From positions 1-35,049 of the forward strand of contig JAEXVC010000048.1 in NCBI GenBank assembly GCA_023406715.1: a DNA stretch of 35,049 bases, read 5' to 3'. The notes under the pieces were generated by a model. The model saw only the letters and a program-made list of their open reading frames with translations, did no database searches and had not been told where the DNA came from. Position 1 is the first letter of the stretch. The number at the start of each line of letters is the position of its first letter. This stretch comes from Bacteroidota bacterium. GTDB taxonomy: Bacteria > Bacteroidota > Bacteroidia > Bacteroidales > Tenuifilaceae. A program made the position numbers and the translations under genes. Shown piece after piece: positions 8,303-16,324 of the stretch.

Positions 8303-10255
8303 ATGGAGTTATTATACCTTTGGATAGATAATGATAGAATGACAATAAAAAATCAATCATTTAACTTCTCTAATCATATTTTCTTTCATTTTGACAAACC
8401 TAATGATACACATGGTGAGTTAATATTAACAGAGAATCCAAACTATATCCCTTACTTTTTTGGGAACAGTTTACATTTGCTTAGAAACGATAGAGTAACT
8501 GAGTTTACTGGGGGGATTGTTAACGTAACTGGGATTATTGGTGAAAATGGTGTTGGTAAAACAAATTTGCTGAGTTTCATAATTGATTTACTTACAGATA
8601 AACTGCCAATTGGAGAAAAATTTGTTGTAGTTTTTAAAGACAATAAAAATAAATTAATAAAAATATATCATACACTTAAGAATTTCAAACTAACAACAAC
8701 AGGTTTTGTTAGTGGGTTTGAAATATCAGATCCAGTAGAGCAAACATTATATGAATTTTTGGAATATAGTTATTTGAAAGAGCCTGAGGAGTTTGTTGGA
8801 AATATCGGTTTGATTTATTATAATCCAATTTTGGATTTAAGAAACTATCCACCCCTTATTTCCAATGAGAATAAAAAATATGTGGATGTGTCAACCAACG
8901 CATTAATAGAAAATGATGTCATAAGGAATGGTGATATTTATCCCGAAAAAGTCAACGAGTTAGAATTACATAAATATTCAAACATTAGGCGTCAGTTTGA
9001 TATGGTAATCAATTCTGGCTTAGCGAACATAAGTGAAATCAATTTACCAGATGAAGTGAAAGTTCAATTTCATCGCAACTATTTTGACCCAGATGCTGGA
9101 CAAAAAAATCTCACGTTTGAAAGCGAGGCTATTTTTAAACATCTTGACCAACTTGTTGTCGACGCTTGGCAAAAAGTAAACTCAACACTAAGTTCAATTG
9201 ATAAACGACACGACAGAGATGAAAAAAACAGACCAAGATATCATGAATATTCAAAGAATCATGATTACCGAAAAGCACTTGCAGAAAAATTAAAAATAGA
9301 ATTTAGTTATTCTTTCATACACAACTTTTTTCATAATCTAAGTAAGCATTACGATGAAGATATTGGTATTAAATTTGAAGAAATTCAAGGAAATTCATTT
9401 ATTGAAAGAACAAAATATTTTTTTGAAAATCAAAAATGGGATGGTAGAAATAATCAGTATGTACAAACAAAATCACTTTTTACATCTATAATTGATTTAA
9501 TTGATGCTGTAGATTTTGATAAAAACTGGATTGAAGATGATGCGGATTCATTTATTACAGATATTACTGGTGGGGTTATTTCAATAAGTAATTATGAGCA
9601 TTACATAAAGTCTATTCCTTCAGACAGTAAGATAAATTTCATTTCAACAAGCTGGCGGAATTTAAGTACAGGGGAAAATGCCTTAATGGATTTATATTCA
9701 AGATTATACTTCGCTAAAAATTATAAATTTAAAGAACAAATCGAGAAAAGAAATCGATACATGAAACTCCATCAAGAAGACTTAGAATCTTTTTCATTTA
9801 TCTATATTTTAATTGATGAAGGTGAGGCTGGCTTTCACCCACAATGGCAAAGCGAGTATATATTTAATCTTACAAAATTTGTTCGAAATTTATTTCCCGA
9901 ATATCAAGTTCAAATAATTTTAACATCTCACTCTCCTTTTGTTGTTTCTGACTTACCGAAAGAAAATTTAATTTTTCTTGAAAAAGAAAAAGGTCTTTGC
10001 AAGGTTGTTTCATTAAATGAAGAACAAACTTTTGCGGCAAACATACATTCATTATTTGCAAATCAATTTTTTATGAAAGAAGGAGTAATAGGTAAGTTTG
10101 CTAGAATAAAACTACAAGAAGAACTAAAACCACTTCTTGATGAGCCCCCAAAAAAGTTTGATGAGCAAAGATTGAAAAAGATAATTGCATTAATTGGCGA
10201 ACCAGTTTTACAATCTAAACTCACGGAGATCCTTACCTCAAAAACAAAGAATTAA
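8303..10255 (+). CDS. RecF/OLD-like ATPase of a Septu-like ATPase + HNH pair
   Basis: A 650-aa AAA/ABC-type ATPase. Walker A is GENGVGKT (80-87), preceded by a beta-rich lead. Near residue 453 is an ABC-signature-like NLSTGENAL, near 500 the Walker B segment ILIDEGEAGFHP, and near 541 the switch histidine in TSHSPF. Residues 230-450 form a long insertion, probably a coiled-coil arm. The next gene, an HNH nuclease, starts at the base directly after this stop, so the two are surely co-expressed. ATPase + HNH pairs of this type include Septu (PtuA/PtuB) and the effector arm of some retrons, in which the ATPase controls a nuclease. No reverse transcriptase or retron RNA is seen. Calling it ptuA would be over-precise without alignment. 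Confidence 0.85.
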   Translation: MELLYLWIDNDRMTIKNQSFNFSNHIFFHFDKPNDTHGELILTENPNYIPYFFGNSLHLLRNDRVTEFTGGIVNVTGIIGENGVGKTNLLSFIIDLLTDKLPIGEKFVVVFKDNKNKLIKIYHTLKNFKLTTTGFVSGFEISDPVEQTLYEFLEYSYLKEPEEFVGNIGLIYYNPILDLRNYPPLISNENKKYVDVSTNALIENDVIRNGDIYPEKVNELELHKYSNIRRQFDMVINSGLANISEINLPDEVKVQFHRNYFDPDAGQKNLTFESEAIFKHLDQLVVDAWQKVNSTLSSIDKRHDRDEKNRPRYHEYSKNHDYRKALAEKLKIEFSYSFIHNFFHNLSKHYDEDIGIKFEEIQGNSFIERTKYFFENQKWDGRNNQYVQTKSLFTSIIDLIDAVDFDKNWIEDDADSFITDITGGVISISNYEHYIKSIPSDSKINFISTSWRNLSTGENALMDLYSRLYFAKNYKFKEQIEKRNRYMKLHQEDLESFSFIYILIDEGEAGFHPQWQSEYIFNLTKFVRNLFPEYQVQIILTSHSPFVVSDLPKENLIFLEKEKGLCKVVSLNEEQTFAANIHSLFANQFFMKEGVIGKFARIKLQEELKPLLDEPPKKFDEQRLKKIIALIGEPVLQSKLTEILTSKTKN

Positions 10256-11284
10256 ATGTTCAAATTAGAAAAAGGGAAAAATAAAAATCTACCGCAAATT
10301 GCTAATGAATTTTATTCAAAGTTGAATCCAGTCAAAAAAACTGGTTTACTAATGAAAGATTCATTAAAGAAAAGATTGCAAAAAAAAATTAGAAGGGAGA
10401 AAGACCCTAAAAAGTTAGTTTTTTATAAAAAACTTGCAGAGAAAAAATACAAAATTTTAGAAGAAATAATCACTGGAAGTCCAATTCATTTGGCAGATAT
10501 ACAAGAACAAATGGACGCAATGGTAAAGAAGAATTTAATCCCTGCATTTTCGCAAAACATTAAAGGCGTTATTTCTTCCACTCAATTTGGGTTAGAAGTG
10601 TTGAATCTTTTTGACTATAAATCTTGTAGAGGTAGCATTAAATTTATTTGGCTTGTTAATGAATTAGATGTTGTTGTTTGTCCTTATTGCAACGAATCCT
10701 ATATGCACATTGTTAAGGTGTCTGACGATGAAAAAATATTGCATGAATTTGATCATTTTATTCCCAAAGTAATAGCACCATACTTATCACTTTCTTTTTA
10801 TAACTTAATTCCATCGTGCCATATTTGTAATTCAAATTTAAAAAACACAACTGTTTTTAGACTAAATGATTATTCTCACCCATATGCTGACAATCTTCAT
10901 TCATGCGTTAGATTTTCAACAGATAAGCCTATTGATGTAAACAACCCAAATTCTTTTGATGTAGCAGTCAACATAATCACTACGAACCCCGATGATATTC
11001 GTAAATCAACAAACAATGTTAGAATATTTTCAATTCAACAACGTTATAATAAATTCAAGAACGACATTATTAGATTTGAAAAACTGAGAGCCAATTATTC
11101 AGAAAGCAAAAAGCAAGAAATGTTGAATAATGGTCTTTTAGGACAAGTATTTACCGATAGAGCTGACTTAAATATAAATATTGCTATGACAATAGGAGTT
11201 CCTATAGATGAAACTGAAGCGATGAGAAAAGGAAAAGGTAAATTTGAATTGGACATAGCGAAAGAATTTAAAATAATTGACTAA
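10256..11284 (+). CDS. HNH nuclease partner (PtuB-like)
   Basis: A 342-aa protein. The N-terminal 100 residues are highly basic and helical (KKRLQKKIRREKDPKK), suggesting nucleic-acid or partner binding. The HNH core follows: C142-PYC145, EFDHFIPK with D166-H167, and NLIPSCHICN with C188/C191, giving a Cys4 zinc site around the catalytic His and Asn. This CPYC...DHF.PK...NLIPSC..CN form is typical of HNH effectors paired with RecF/OLD-type ATPases. Zero spacing from the ATPase gene supports a two-component defence unit in which this protein is the nuclease. It is larger than many PtuB proteins because of the basic N-terminal extension. The target (DNA or tRNA) cannot be deduced. Confidence 0.85.
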   Translation: MFKLEKGKNKNLPQIANEFYSKLNPVKKTGLLMKDSLKKRLQKKIRREKDPKKLVFYKKLAEKKYKILEEIITGSPIHLADIQEQMDAMVKKNLIPAFSQNIKGVISSTQFGLEVLNLFDYKSCRGSIKFIWLVNELDVVVCPYCNESYMHIVKVSDDEKILHEFDHFIPKVIAPYLSLSFYNLIPSCHICNSNLKNTTVFRLNDYSHPYADNLHSCVRFSTDKPIDVNNPNSFDVAVNIITTNPDDIRKSTNNVRIFSIQQRYNKFKNDIIRFEKLRANYSESKKQEMLNNGLLGQVFTDRADLNINIAMTIGVPIDETEAMRKGKGKFELDIAKEFKIID

Positions 11285-11479
11285 ATTGATTTAGAGAACA
11301 CCTGTCTCCAATTGAATGTTTGTTTTGTTTGAACTGAAGATTTTTTTGGAAGTTCACCTCTTTTAGGTGTTTTATAATAGACGAATGAAATTATTGTTTC
11401 ATTCCAATGAACATAAACAGCAAGGAGTGATTAAGCACGTAGGTCAAAAAATTCCTTCAAAATATAAAAAGATAAAACT

Positions 11480-12835
11480 ATGTCAACTATAGCCGGATAC
11501 ATTGTAAGACTTAATAGAAATAGGTCAATTTCATTTCAAAATAGAAGTAGTGAAAGATTTGCAGAACCAGTACATGAGTTCTCTCATTCGAGAAATGTTC
11601 CTTTAGTTTGTTTCATTATCGATGAAGAAGGAAATATAACGCATATTGGACTTGGGAAAAGAGGCGTTCGAGCGGGAACAGATTTACGTAGGCTTAATAT
11701 TTATGATATATATCAACTAGAAACCAGGATATTAGCATTATCAATTGTCGAATCTACTCCCCCAAAATTTAAGAAATACCTTAAAAAGATAATTGAAATT
11801 GGAGGATTAATGCCTACAAAAAGTTTTGAGGAATTTTTAAGCGTATTCATAAATGTAGCTAAAGAAACTGCTCCAATTCTTAATAAGTACTCTCGAGAAA
11901 GACGAATAAGGATTGAGCAACTATCTGAATTGGCAAAAAAAACTTTGGCACAACAGAAAGAGGCAGTCCTAACAGCAATGAATATTGCAGGGATAGATAA
12001 AGATGAAGTTCAAGGATGGGATTACACTACAAAAGAATCAAGTTCGTTTTTAGATGGAATTAAAAACTTGAAAATACGTGAAGACTCATTAATTATTAAT
12101 GACTTAATAAATTTGCCAGGATTTGAATTAATGAGAACATCAAAGTTCTCATCCTCAGTTTTTGAGAATGACAGAACTCGCCTAACTGTTTTATTAGCAA
12201 ACAGGTTCGCTCTAGAAGAACTTTTAGGTACTGATTTGATTTACTATAATGAAGATTTTAAATGTTTTGTAATGGTTCAGTATAAGGTAATGGAAAAAGA
12301 AAATGACAAATTTATTTTTCGTCTTCCTAATGAGCAGTTTAATGAAGAGATATCAAGAATGGACTCTTTCTTGAAAATTTTAAAAACAATTTCTGGATCG
12401 GAAAAAATAAATGATTATAGAATTAACAATGCACCTTTCTATATTAAAATATGTCCAAGGATTGAATTCCAGCCCGACAATGTTGGTTTAAGTTCTGGAA
12501 TGTATATCCCCTTGGAATATTTAAAGTTATTACAAGTTGATGACTCTACATTGGGAAGTCGAGGAGGTAGGGCTATTACTTATGATAACATTGGAAGATA
12601 TTTGGATAATACTGGTTTTAAGACGATTATAGAGGGTGGCTGGATTGGCACTAATTATAATCAGTCTCAGATTTTAGAGAAAATTATCAGAGAAATCCTT
12701 GAGAATGGTAGGACTGCCGTTTTTGCAATTAAAAAGAGATTAGAGAGAACTCAAGCATCTCTGCAGGAAGATATTGATCACGAAATAGATAACATATCAG
12801 ATGATGAATTTGATATTGAAAAGTTACCATTTTAG
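11480..12835 (+). CDS. Candidate Mrr-like restriction nuclease (D..QxK)
   Basis: A 451-aa protein I cannot assign to a named family. Residues 40-90 form a beta-rich N-terminal domain, 115-180 are helical, and 215-275 contain the most suggestive stretch: ENDRTRLTVLLANRFALEE, LGTDLIYYN with D252, then CFVMVQYK with Q267 and K269. The order E/D...D...QxK is the pattern of Mrr-type PD-(D/E)xK nucleases, where Q replaces the first acidic residue of ExK. The C terminus is acidic. It lies 195 bp after the HNH gene with its own terminator, so it is likely a separate unit; the hairpin 11384-11404 (AATGAAA/TTTCATT) lies in the gap. Together with its island context this suggests a stand-alone defence nuclease. 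The nuclease call is inference from the motif. Confidence 0.55.
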   Translation: MSTIAGYIVRLNRNRSISFQNRSSERFAEPVHEFSHSRNVPLVCFIIDEEGNITHIGLGKRGVRAGTDLRRLNIYDIYQLETRILALSIVESTPPKFKKYLKKIIEIGGLMPTKSFEEFLSVFINVAKETAPILNKYSRERRIRIEQLSELAKKTLAQQKEAVLTAMNIAGIDKDEVQGWDYTTKESSSFLDGIKNLKIREDSLIINDLINLPGFELMRTSKFSSSVFENDRTRLTVLLANRFALEELLGTDLIYYNEDFKCFVMVQYKVMEKENDKFIFRLPNEQFNEEISRMDSFLKILKTISGSEKINDYRINNAPFYIKICPRIEFQPDNVGLSSGMYIPLEYLKLLQVDDSTLGSRGGRAITYDNIGRYLDNTGFKTIIEGGWIGTNYNQSQILEKIIREILENGRTAVFAIKKRLERTQASLQEDIDHEIDNISDDEFDIEKLPF

Positions 12836-12891
12836 TAAAGAAAGAAATATTATTTACAGTGCATAGTATGAAATATTTGAAGTTTAACAGT

Positions 12892-12917
12892 TAGAGAATC
12901 CTCTCTACAGTTTTTTT
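12892..12917 (+). terminator. Terminator of the Mrr-like gene
   Basis: Stem TAGAGA / TCTCTA with ATCC loop, then CAG and seven T, about 55 bases past the stop. Confidence 0.6.
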
Positions 12918-13107
12918 GATTACCGCCTTGTTCTGAAAACCCATCCATTTAATAATGCCAAGTTTTAAAAAATGGGTAACTAAGTAAGTCGTTTCTTAAG
13001 TTATTATTAAACCTAGCTATCATTAATAGTTAATTCTCGCGAACTAATCGGTTACCTTTAATAACATTAAACTTTAAACGCATAGAATTTACTGCAAATC
13101 ACTAAAA

Positions 13108-13133
13108 GGATTCGATTCCCTCCAGCTCCACTA
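13108..13133 (+). other. tmRNA 3'-end-like fragment (possible old attachment site)
   Basis: TTCGATTCCCTCCAGCTCCA resembles the T-loop, T-stem and acceptor end of bacterial tmRNA, whose 3' end typically reads TTCGA-TTCCC-AGCTCCACCA. The upstream half of the T-stem (AAGGA) does not pair properly, so only the 3' part is present. Such fragments are left when integrative elements insert in ssrA. The remainder of 12918-13256 holds no gene I can support. Confidence 0.45.
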
Positions 13134-13256
13134 AGAGACTCCGACTGATAGATCTGTGTCTGGTGCGCTCCACAAAAACTAATTCCAATCAATACAAAAC
13201 GCTCTAAAACGTATGTTCTTAACGCATTTTTGTTTTTGAACGACTAAAAATCGCAA

Positions 13257-13481
13257 TAGATAGAAAAGCCTAGCCATAAGGTATCAAGAGTAGACTCCGT
13301 GAACTACATCTGCATTTGATGGTTTTGCTAACATTTTCATCCTGAGTCGTAAAGGTAATCTCCGTTCCGCTTTTGTCAAGGGTAATACAGAGCGATGATA
13401 TAGTTGTATATTTTTATGGTATCATCGTCCTTGACAAAATTTCCACTTCCGATTTCTGGTGCTTAATAGGATGAAAATGAT
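13257..13481 (+). ncRNA. Structured repeat element, copy C (candidate RNA leader)
   Basis: Same length as copy A and about 94% identical. Stem II has two changes giving G-U or U-G pairs, and stems III, IV/V and their junction show C to T changes that again give G-U. The left edge begins at TAGATAGAAAAGCCTAG, the middle of the extra hairpin of copy A, so a recombination breakpoint lies at 13257. The tail to about 13572 resembles that of copy B and ends in GATTGATTGAC. The cyclase-like gene starts about 100 bp further on. Confidence 0.6.
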
Positions 13482-13673
13482 TGAATATATTCAAACAACT
13501 AATTGTCAGTATCAAATCATTTGTTTTTGTTTGACTTTTATTTACTTTTATATTGCATCTAAGGATTGATTGACATAATTTTTTAGTATTTTCATTTAAA
13601 AGAGACCTAAGGAGATAAAGTTAAAAAGGTTTATAGATAAGAAAGTTGGAGACAATTTTGAAATTTTACGATA

Positions 13674-14525
13674 ATGAACAATGCAATAGTGTTTTATTGT
13701 GATATTTTAGGTTTTACGGATTTAGTTGATTTAGGAGATAATGCGGACAATACATTAATCCTTGAGAAACTTAAAAATGGAATTTCTGAAAGTTTAAGTG
13801 TTCTAAAATCAGTTGTCGGAGATCCGAAATTAAACTCATTAGACAAAGAATTTGATAGAATTAAATATAAAATATTTTCAGATAATTTATATTTTTCAAT
13901 TGCCTACAAGGAAGATAATGAGTATAGTTTATCAAATTGCTTTTGGCTAACAGTCTTTTTAGCAAGAATATATCAAGTAATAATGGGTAAAAATCATTTT
14001 TTAATAAGAGGAGGAATTTCATATGGACAAGATTATTGTGACGATGAAATAATATTATCTGCTGCCCTTATAAAAGCTTATAATTTGGAAAGTAAGCGAG
14101 CAAAACATCCAAGAATTGTAATTGATGATGACCTAATCGATATGTTACTAAACAAGAAAATCAAAGATAATAAGTTAGTTGACGGGTTTGATAAATCAAT
14201 TTTATATGATAGCTCAGGGATATATTTCTTAAATCCTGCAAATGTTATTGAGGAACATTATCATTCGTTGAAAAATAGAGATGATGTTATTTTATCTAGT
14301 AAAATATATTGGGCGGACTTATTAGAAACTATTTTAGACAATCTAATTGCACAAGAGCATCAAAATGAATCAAAAATTTTTGAAAAAAATCTGTGGTTAT
14401 ATAGATTATTGAATTGGCTTGCAGCAAGTGATGAGAATTATATTCAAAATGATAAATCAGAATTCAATTATCTTTATTCTGATCCGCGACTAAAAACAGC
14501 CACCAATACACAATATGGCCAATAA
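13674..14525 (+). CDS. Class III nucleotidyl cyclase-like protein (Pycsar-type candidate)
   Basis: A 283-aa protein opening with VFYCDILGFTDLV, followed by FSDNLYF around D70 and IRGGISYG around R112, then SAALIKAYNLES and HPRIVIDD. This is the class III cyclase layout: D10 and D70 would bind the two metals and the RGGISYG turn is conserved in the family. Similar short stand-alone cyclases in bacterial defence loci include the Pycsar cyclases that make cCMP or cUMP. Residues 190-283 are helical and unassigned. No PycTM- or PycTIR-like effector is adjacent; the next gene is the integrase on the other strand. The gene may act with a distant effector, or be a divergent or inactive member. Substrate cannot be told from sequence. 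Confidence 0.65.
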   Translation: MNNAIVFYCDILGFTDLVDLGDNADNTLILEKLKNGISESLSVLKSVVGDPKLNSLDKEFDRIKYKIFSDNLYFSIAYKEDNEYSLSNCFWLTVFLARIYQVIMGKNHFLIRGGISYGQDYCDDEIILSAALIKAYNLESKRAKHPRIVIDDDLIDMLLNKKIKDNKLVDGFDKSILYDSSGIYFLNPANVIEEHYHSLKNRDDVILSSKIYWADLLETILDNLIAQEHQNESKIFEKNLWLYRLLNWLAASDENYIQNDKSEFNYLYSDPRLKTATNTQYGQ

Positions 14526-14712
14526 GGGTTTCAGTGGTATGCGAAGGTATGCAGTCCACTTCAACTTTATGTGTACTTTGATAGGAAATTGCAGCAATTC
14601 CTTGCTGGCCAGATTGTCAAACTTTAAAGATTTTCGTATATCTTTGATAAGTATTTTTTAAAGTTTTTAAGGGTGTGCTGTTAGATATTTTTTGCTGCTG
14701 AGAAAAAAAGTG

Positions 14713-15981
14713 CTAATTGGTGTCCAAAGTATTCCATGTATCATCCATTACCTGACTTTTAAAAGCATCTGTAATCTTTAGATACTTTTTTAAATCTTTT
14801 TCTTTTTTTGGAGCACCCATATCTTGTAATGCTTTAAGGTTAACTCCAAGCATAATGCTGTTTGTGATAAACGTTTTCCTTGCAGTGTGAAAGGTTATGG
14901 CATCATAAAGCGGAATGGCTTTTTCAGTTGATTCACTTCCTATAACTGTTTTTTTTATCACCAGCCTATTAAAACCTGTTTTTTCTGGTTGTTCGGATGC
15001 AATTAGTTTGCAAGCTTCTTTAATATAATCATTTATGTTCTGAATAGATATTTTGGGAAGGGGAGATTCTTCAGCTCCATATTTTGTCAAAATTTCCAAT
15101 GCAAACTTGTTAAGTGGGAGAGTTTTTACATACCCCGTTTTAACTTGCGTTTTTGTTAATAGTTTACCATTGATGTGCTCCCGTTTGAGTGAAATTACAT
15201 CACTATACCTTAACCCTGTGAAACAAGCAAAGCAGTACAAATCTCTCACCTTTTCAAGCCTACTATTTTTAAAGTCATAGTTGAGAAGGGTAAATATTTC
15301 ATCCATACTTAAAAATATCACTTCCTTTTCGGGTTCATCAACCCTTAGTTTGTCATAAATATTCCCACTGTAGTAACTCCGTTCTTCCGCCCAATGCAAA
15401 AAAGTTGCAAATACCCTTGTTATCTTAGCAAAATATCCAAGTTGTTTTTTCTCCGCAATAAAAGTAAAGTTCTTGAGTTTGTCTAAGAACTTTACATCAA
15501 TATTATCCCAGGTTATTATGTATGATGTTTCTTTCTGAAATCTGATCAGAAAATTTTTTACAGTTGTGTATCCTTTAATTGTGCGTTCTGCTTTATCTGC
15601 TTTGTTTGATTCTATAAACTCTGAAAATACATCAAGGAAGGATGTCGATTTTAAGATGGCCTCTTCCTGTGGCTTAATCAGTAGATTGTTTAACTCAAAT
15701 TCGCTTGGTTTTCTTTTCTCCTTGATAGTTTTATTGAAAAGTTCTTTTGCTTTATACTCTATTTCATCGACAAGTACATTAAACCTTACATTCTCTTCAT
15801 ACTCCTTTTCGGTTAAAGCAGTAAGTTTTAATCGCTGTGTCTTTTTGTTCCAGTCACGTTTCCTAACCTTCCCAAGCTTCATTCTATATGGTTTATACTC
15901 GCTTGTAATTTGTGCAAGGAGAGATACTTTCCCATTCTTATCTAATTTTTCTGATTTAAGATAGAATATAATATTTGCCAT
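14713..15981 (-). CDS. Tyrosine recombinase / site-specific integrase
   Basis: A 422-aa phage-type integrase. The N-terminal 100 residues resemble the arm-binding domain of Bacteroidota integrases, 115-205 the SAM-like core-binding domain, and the rest the catalytic domain: R258 in ACFTGLRYSD, K281, HTARKTF with H365 and R368, and the nucleophile Y400 in KKYLKI. The usual second His (L-G-H before the Tyr) reads MGAPKKEKD, so that residue appears replaced by Ala; whether activity survives is uncertain. The gene lies at the right border of the island, its 5' end facing the tRNA-like attachment site about 170 bp away, as expected for an element that carries its own integrase next to att. It most likely integrated all or part of the region to its left. 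Confidence 0.92.
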   Translation of the reverse strand: MANIIFYLKSEKLDKNGKVSLLAQITSEYKPYRMKLGKVRKRDWNKKTQRLKLTALTEKEYEENVRFNVLVDEIEYKAKELFNKTIKEKRKPSEFELNNLLIKPQEEAILKSTSFLDVFSEFIESNKADKAERTIKGYTTVKNFLIRFQKETSYIITWDNIDVKFLDKLKNFTFIAEKKQLGYFAKITRVFATFLHWAEERSYYSGNIYDKLRVDEPEKEVIFLSMDEIFTLLNYDFKNSRLEKVRDLYCFACFTGLRYSDVISLKREHINGKLLTKTQVKTGYVKTLPLNKFALEILTKYGAEESPLPKISIQNINDYIKEACKLIASEQPEKTGFNRLVIKKTVIGSESTEKAIPLYDAITFHTARKTFITNSIMLGVNLKALQDMGAPKKEKDLKKYLKITDAFKSQVMDDTWNTLDTN

Positions 15982-16150
15982 AATTATGTCATTTTTATCA
16001 AATTGGATAAATTTAAAAGTAGGTGCTAAATAGGTGCTAATAATTTATCTAATGTAGTAAAATGTGATATAAATTCCAAATTGATAAATTGTAAAATACA
16101 GAAAAACAAATAAATAAATATATATAAGTAAAATGGGGTATAATAGATTG

Positions 16151-16169
16151 AAGTCCCGCCCCGGGTACG
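16151..16169 (+). other. tRNA 3'-end-like attachment site (island right border)
   Basis: AAGTCCCGCCCCGGGTACG looks like the T-stem 3' strand plus acceptor strand of a tRNA. The preceding bases (ATTG) break the invariant TTC of the T-loop, so this is only a tRNA tail, as left at one end of an integrated element. A terminator follows immediately. The sequence to the right is backbone-like and that to the left is mobile. The isotype is not determined and the other att copy is outside the window. Confidence 0.6.
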
Positions 16170-16172
16170 GAG

Positions 16173-16197
16173 AGCCTCTGAGAAATCAGAGGCTTTT
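16173..16197 (+). terminator. Terminator after the tRNA-like tail
   Basis: Perfect 9-bp stem AGCCTCTGA / TCAGAGGCT with a GAAA loop and T-rich tail. It would be the original terminator of the tRNA gene used for integration. Confidence 0.82.
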
Positions 16198-16324
16198 CTG
16201 TTTTTATGGGGCTAGTTCGATGCTAATTTTATAGTATAAACGGGTTGGGGATAAAATCAGGGATAAACTGTGCATCTTTTTATTTCCGTAAATTTTCCTT
16301 TTCTTTAAAAAAATTCTCCTTGCT

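Noticed and set aside
12918..13256. Complete tmRNA gene
   Set aside because: Only the last 25 or so bases match; no 5' GGGGCTG start, tag ORF or proper T-stem is found.
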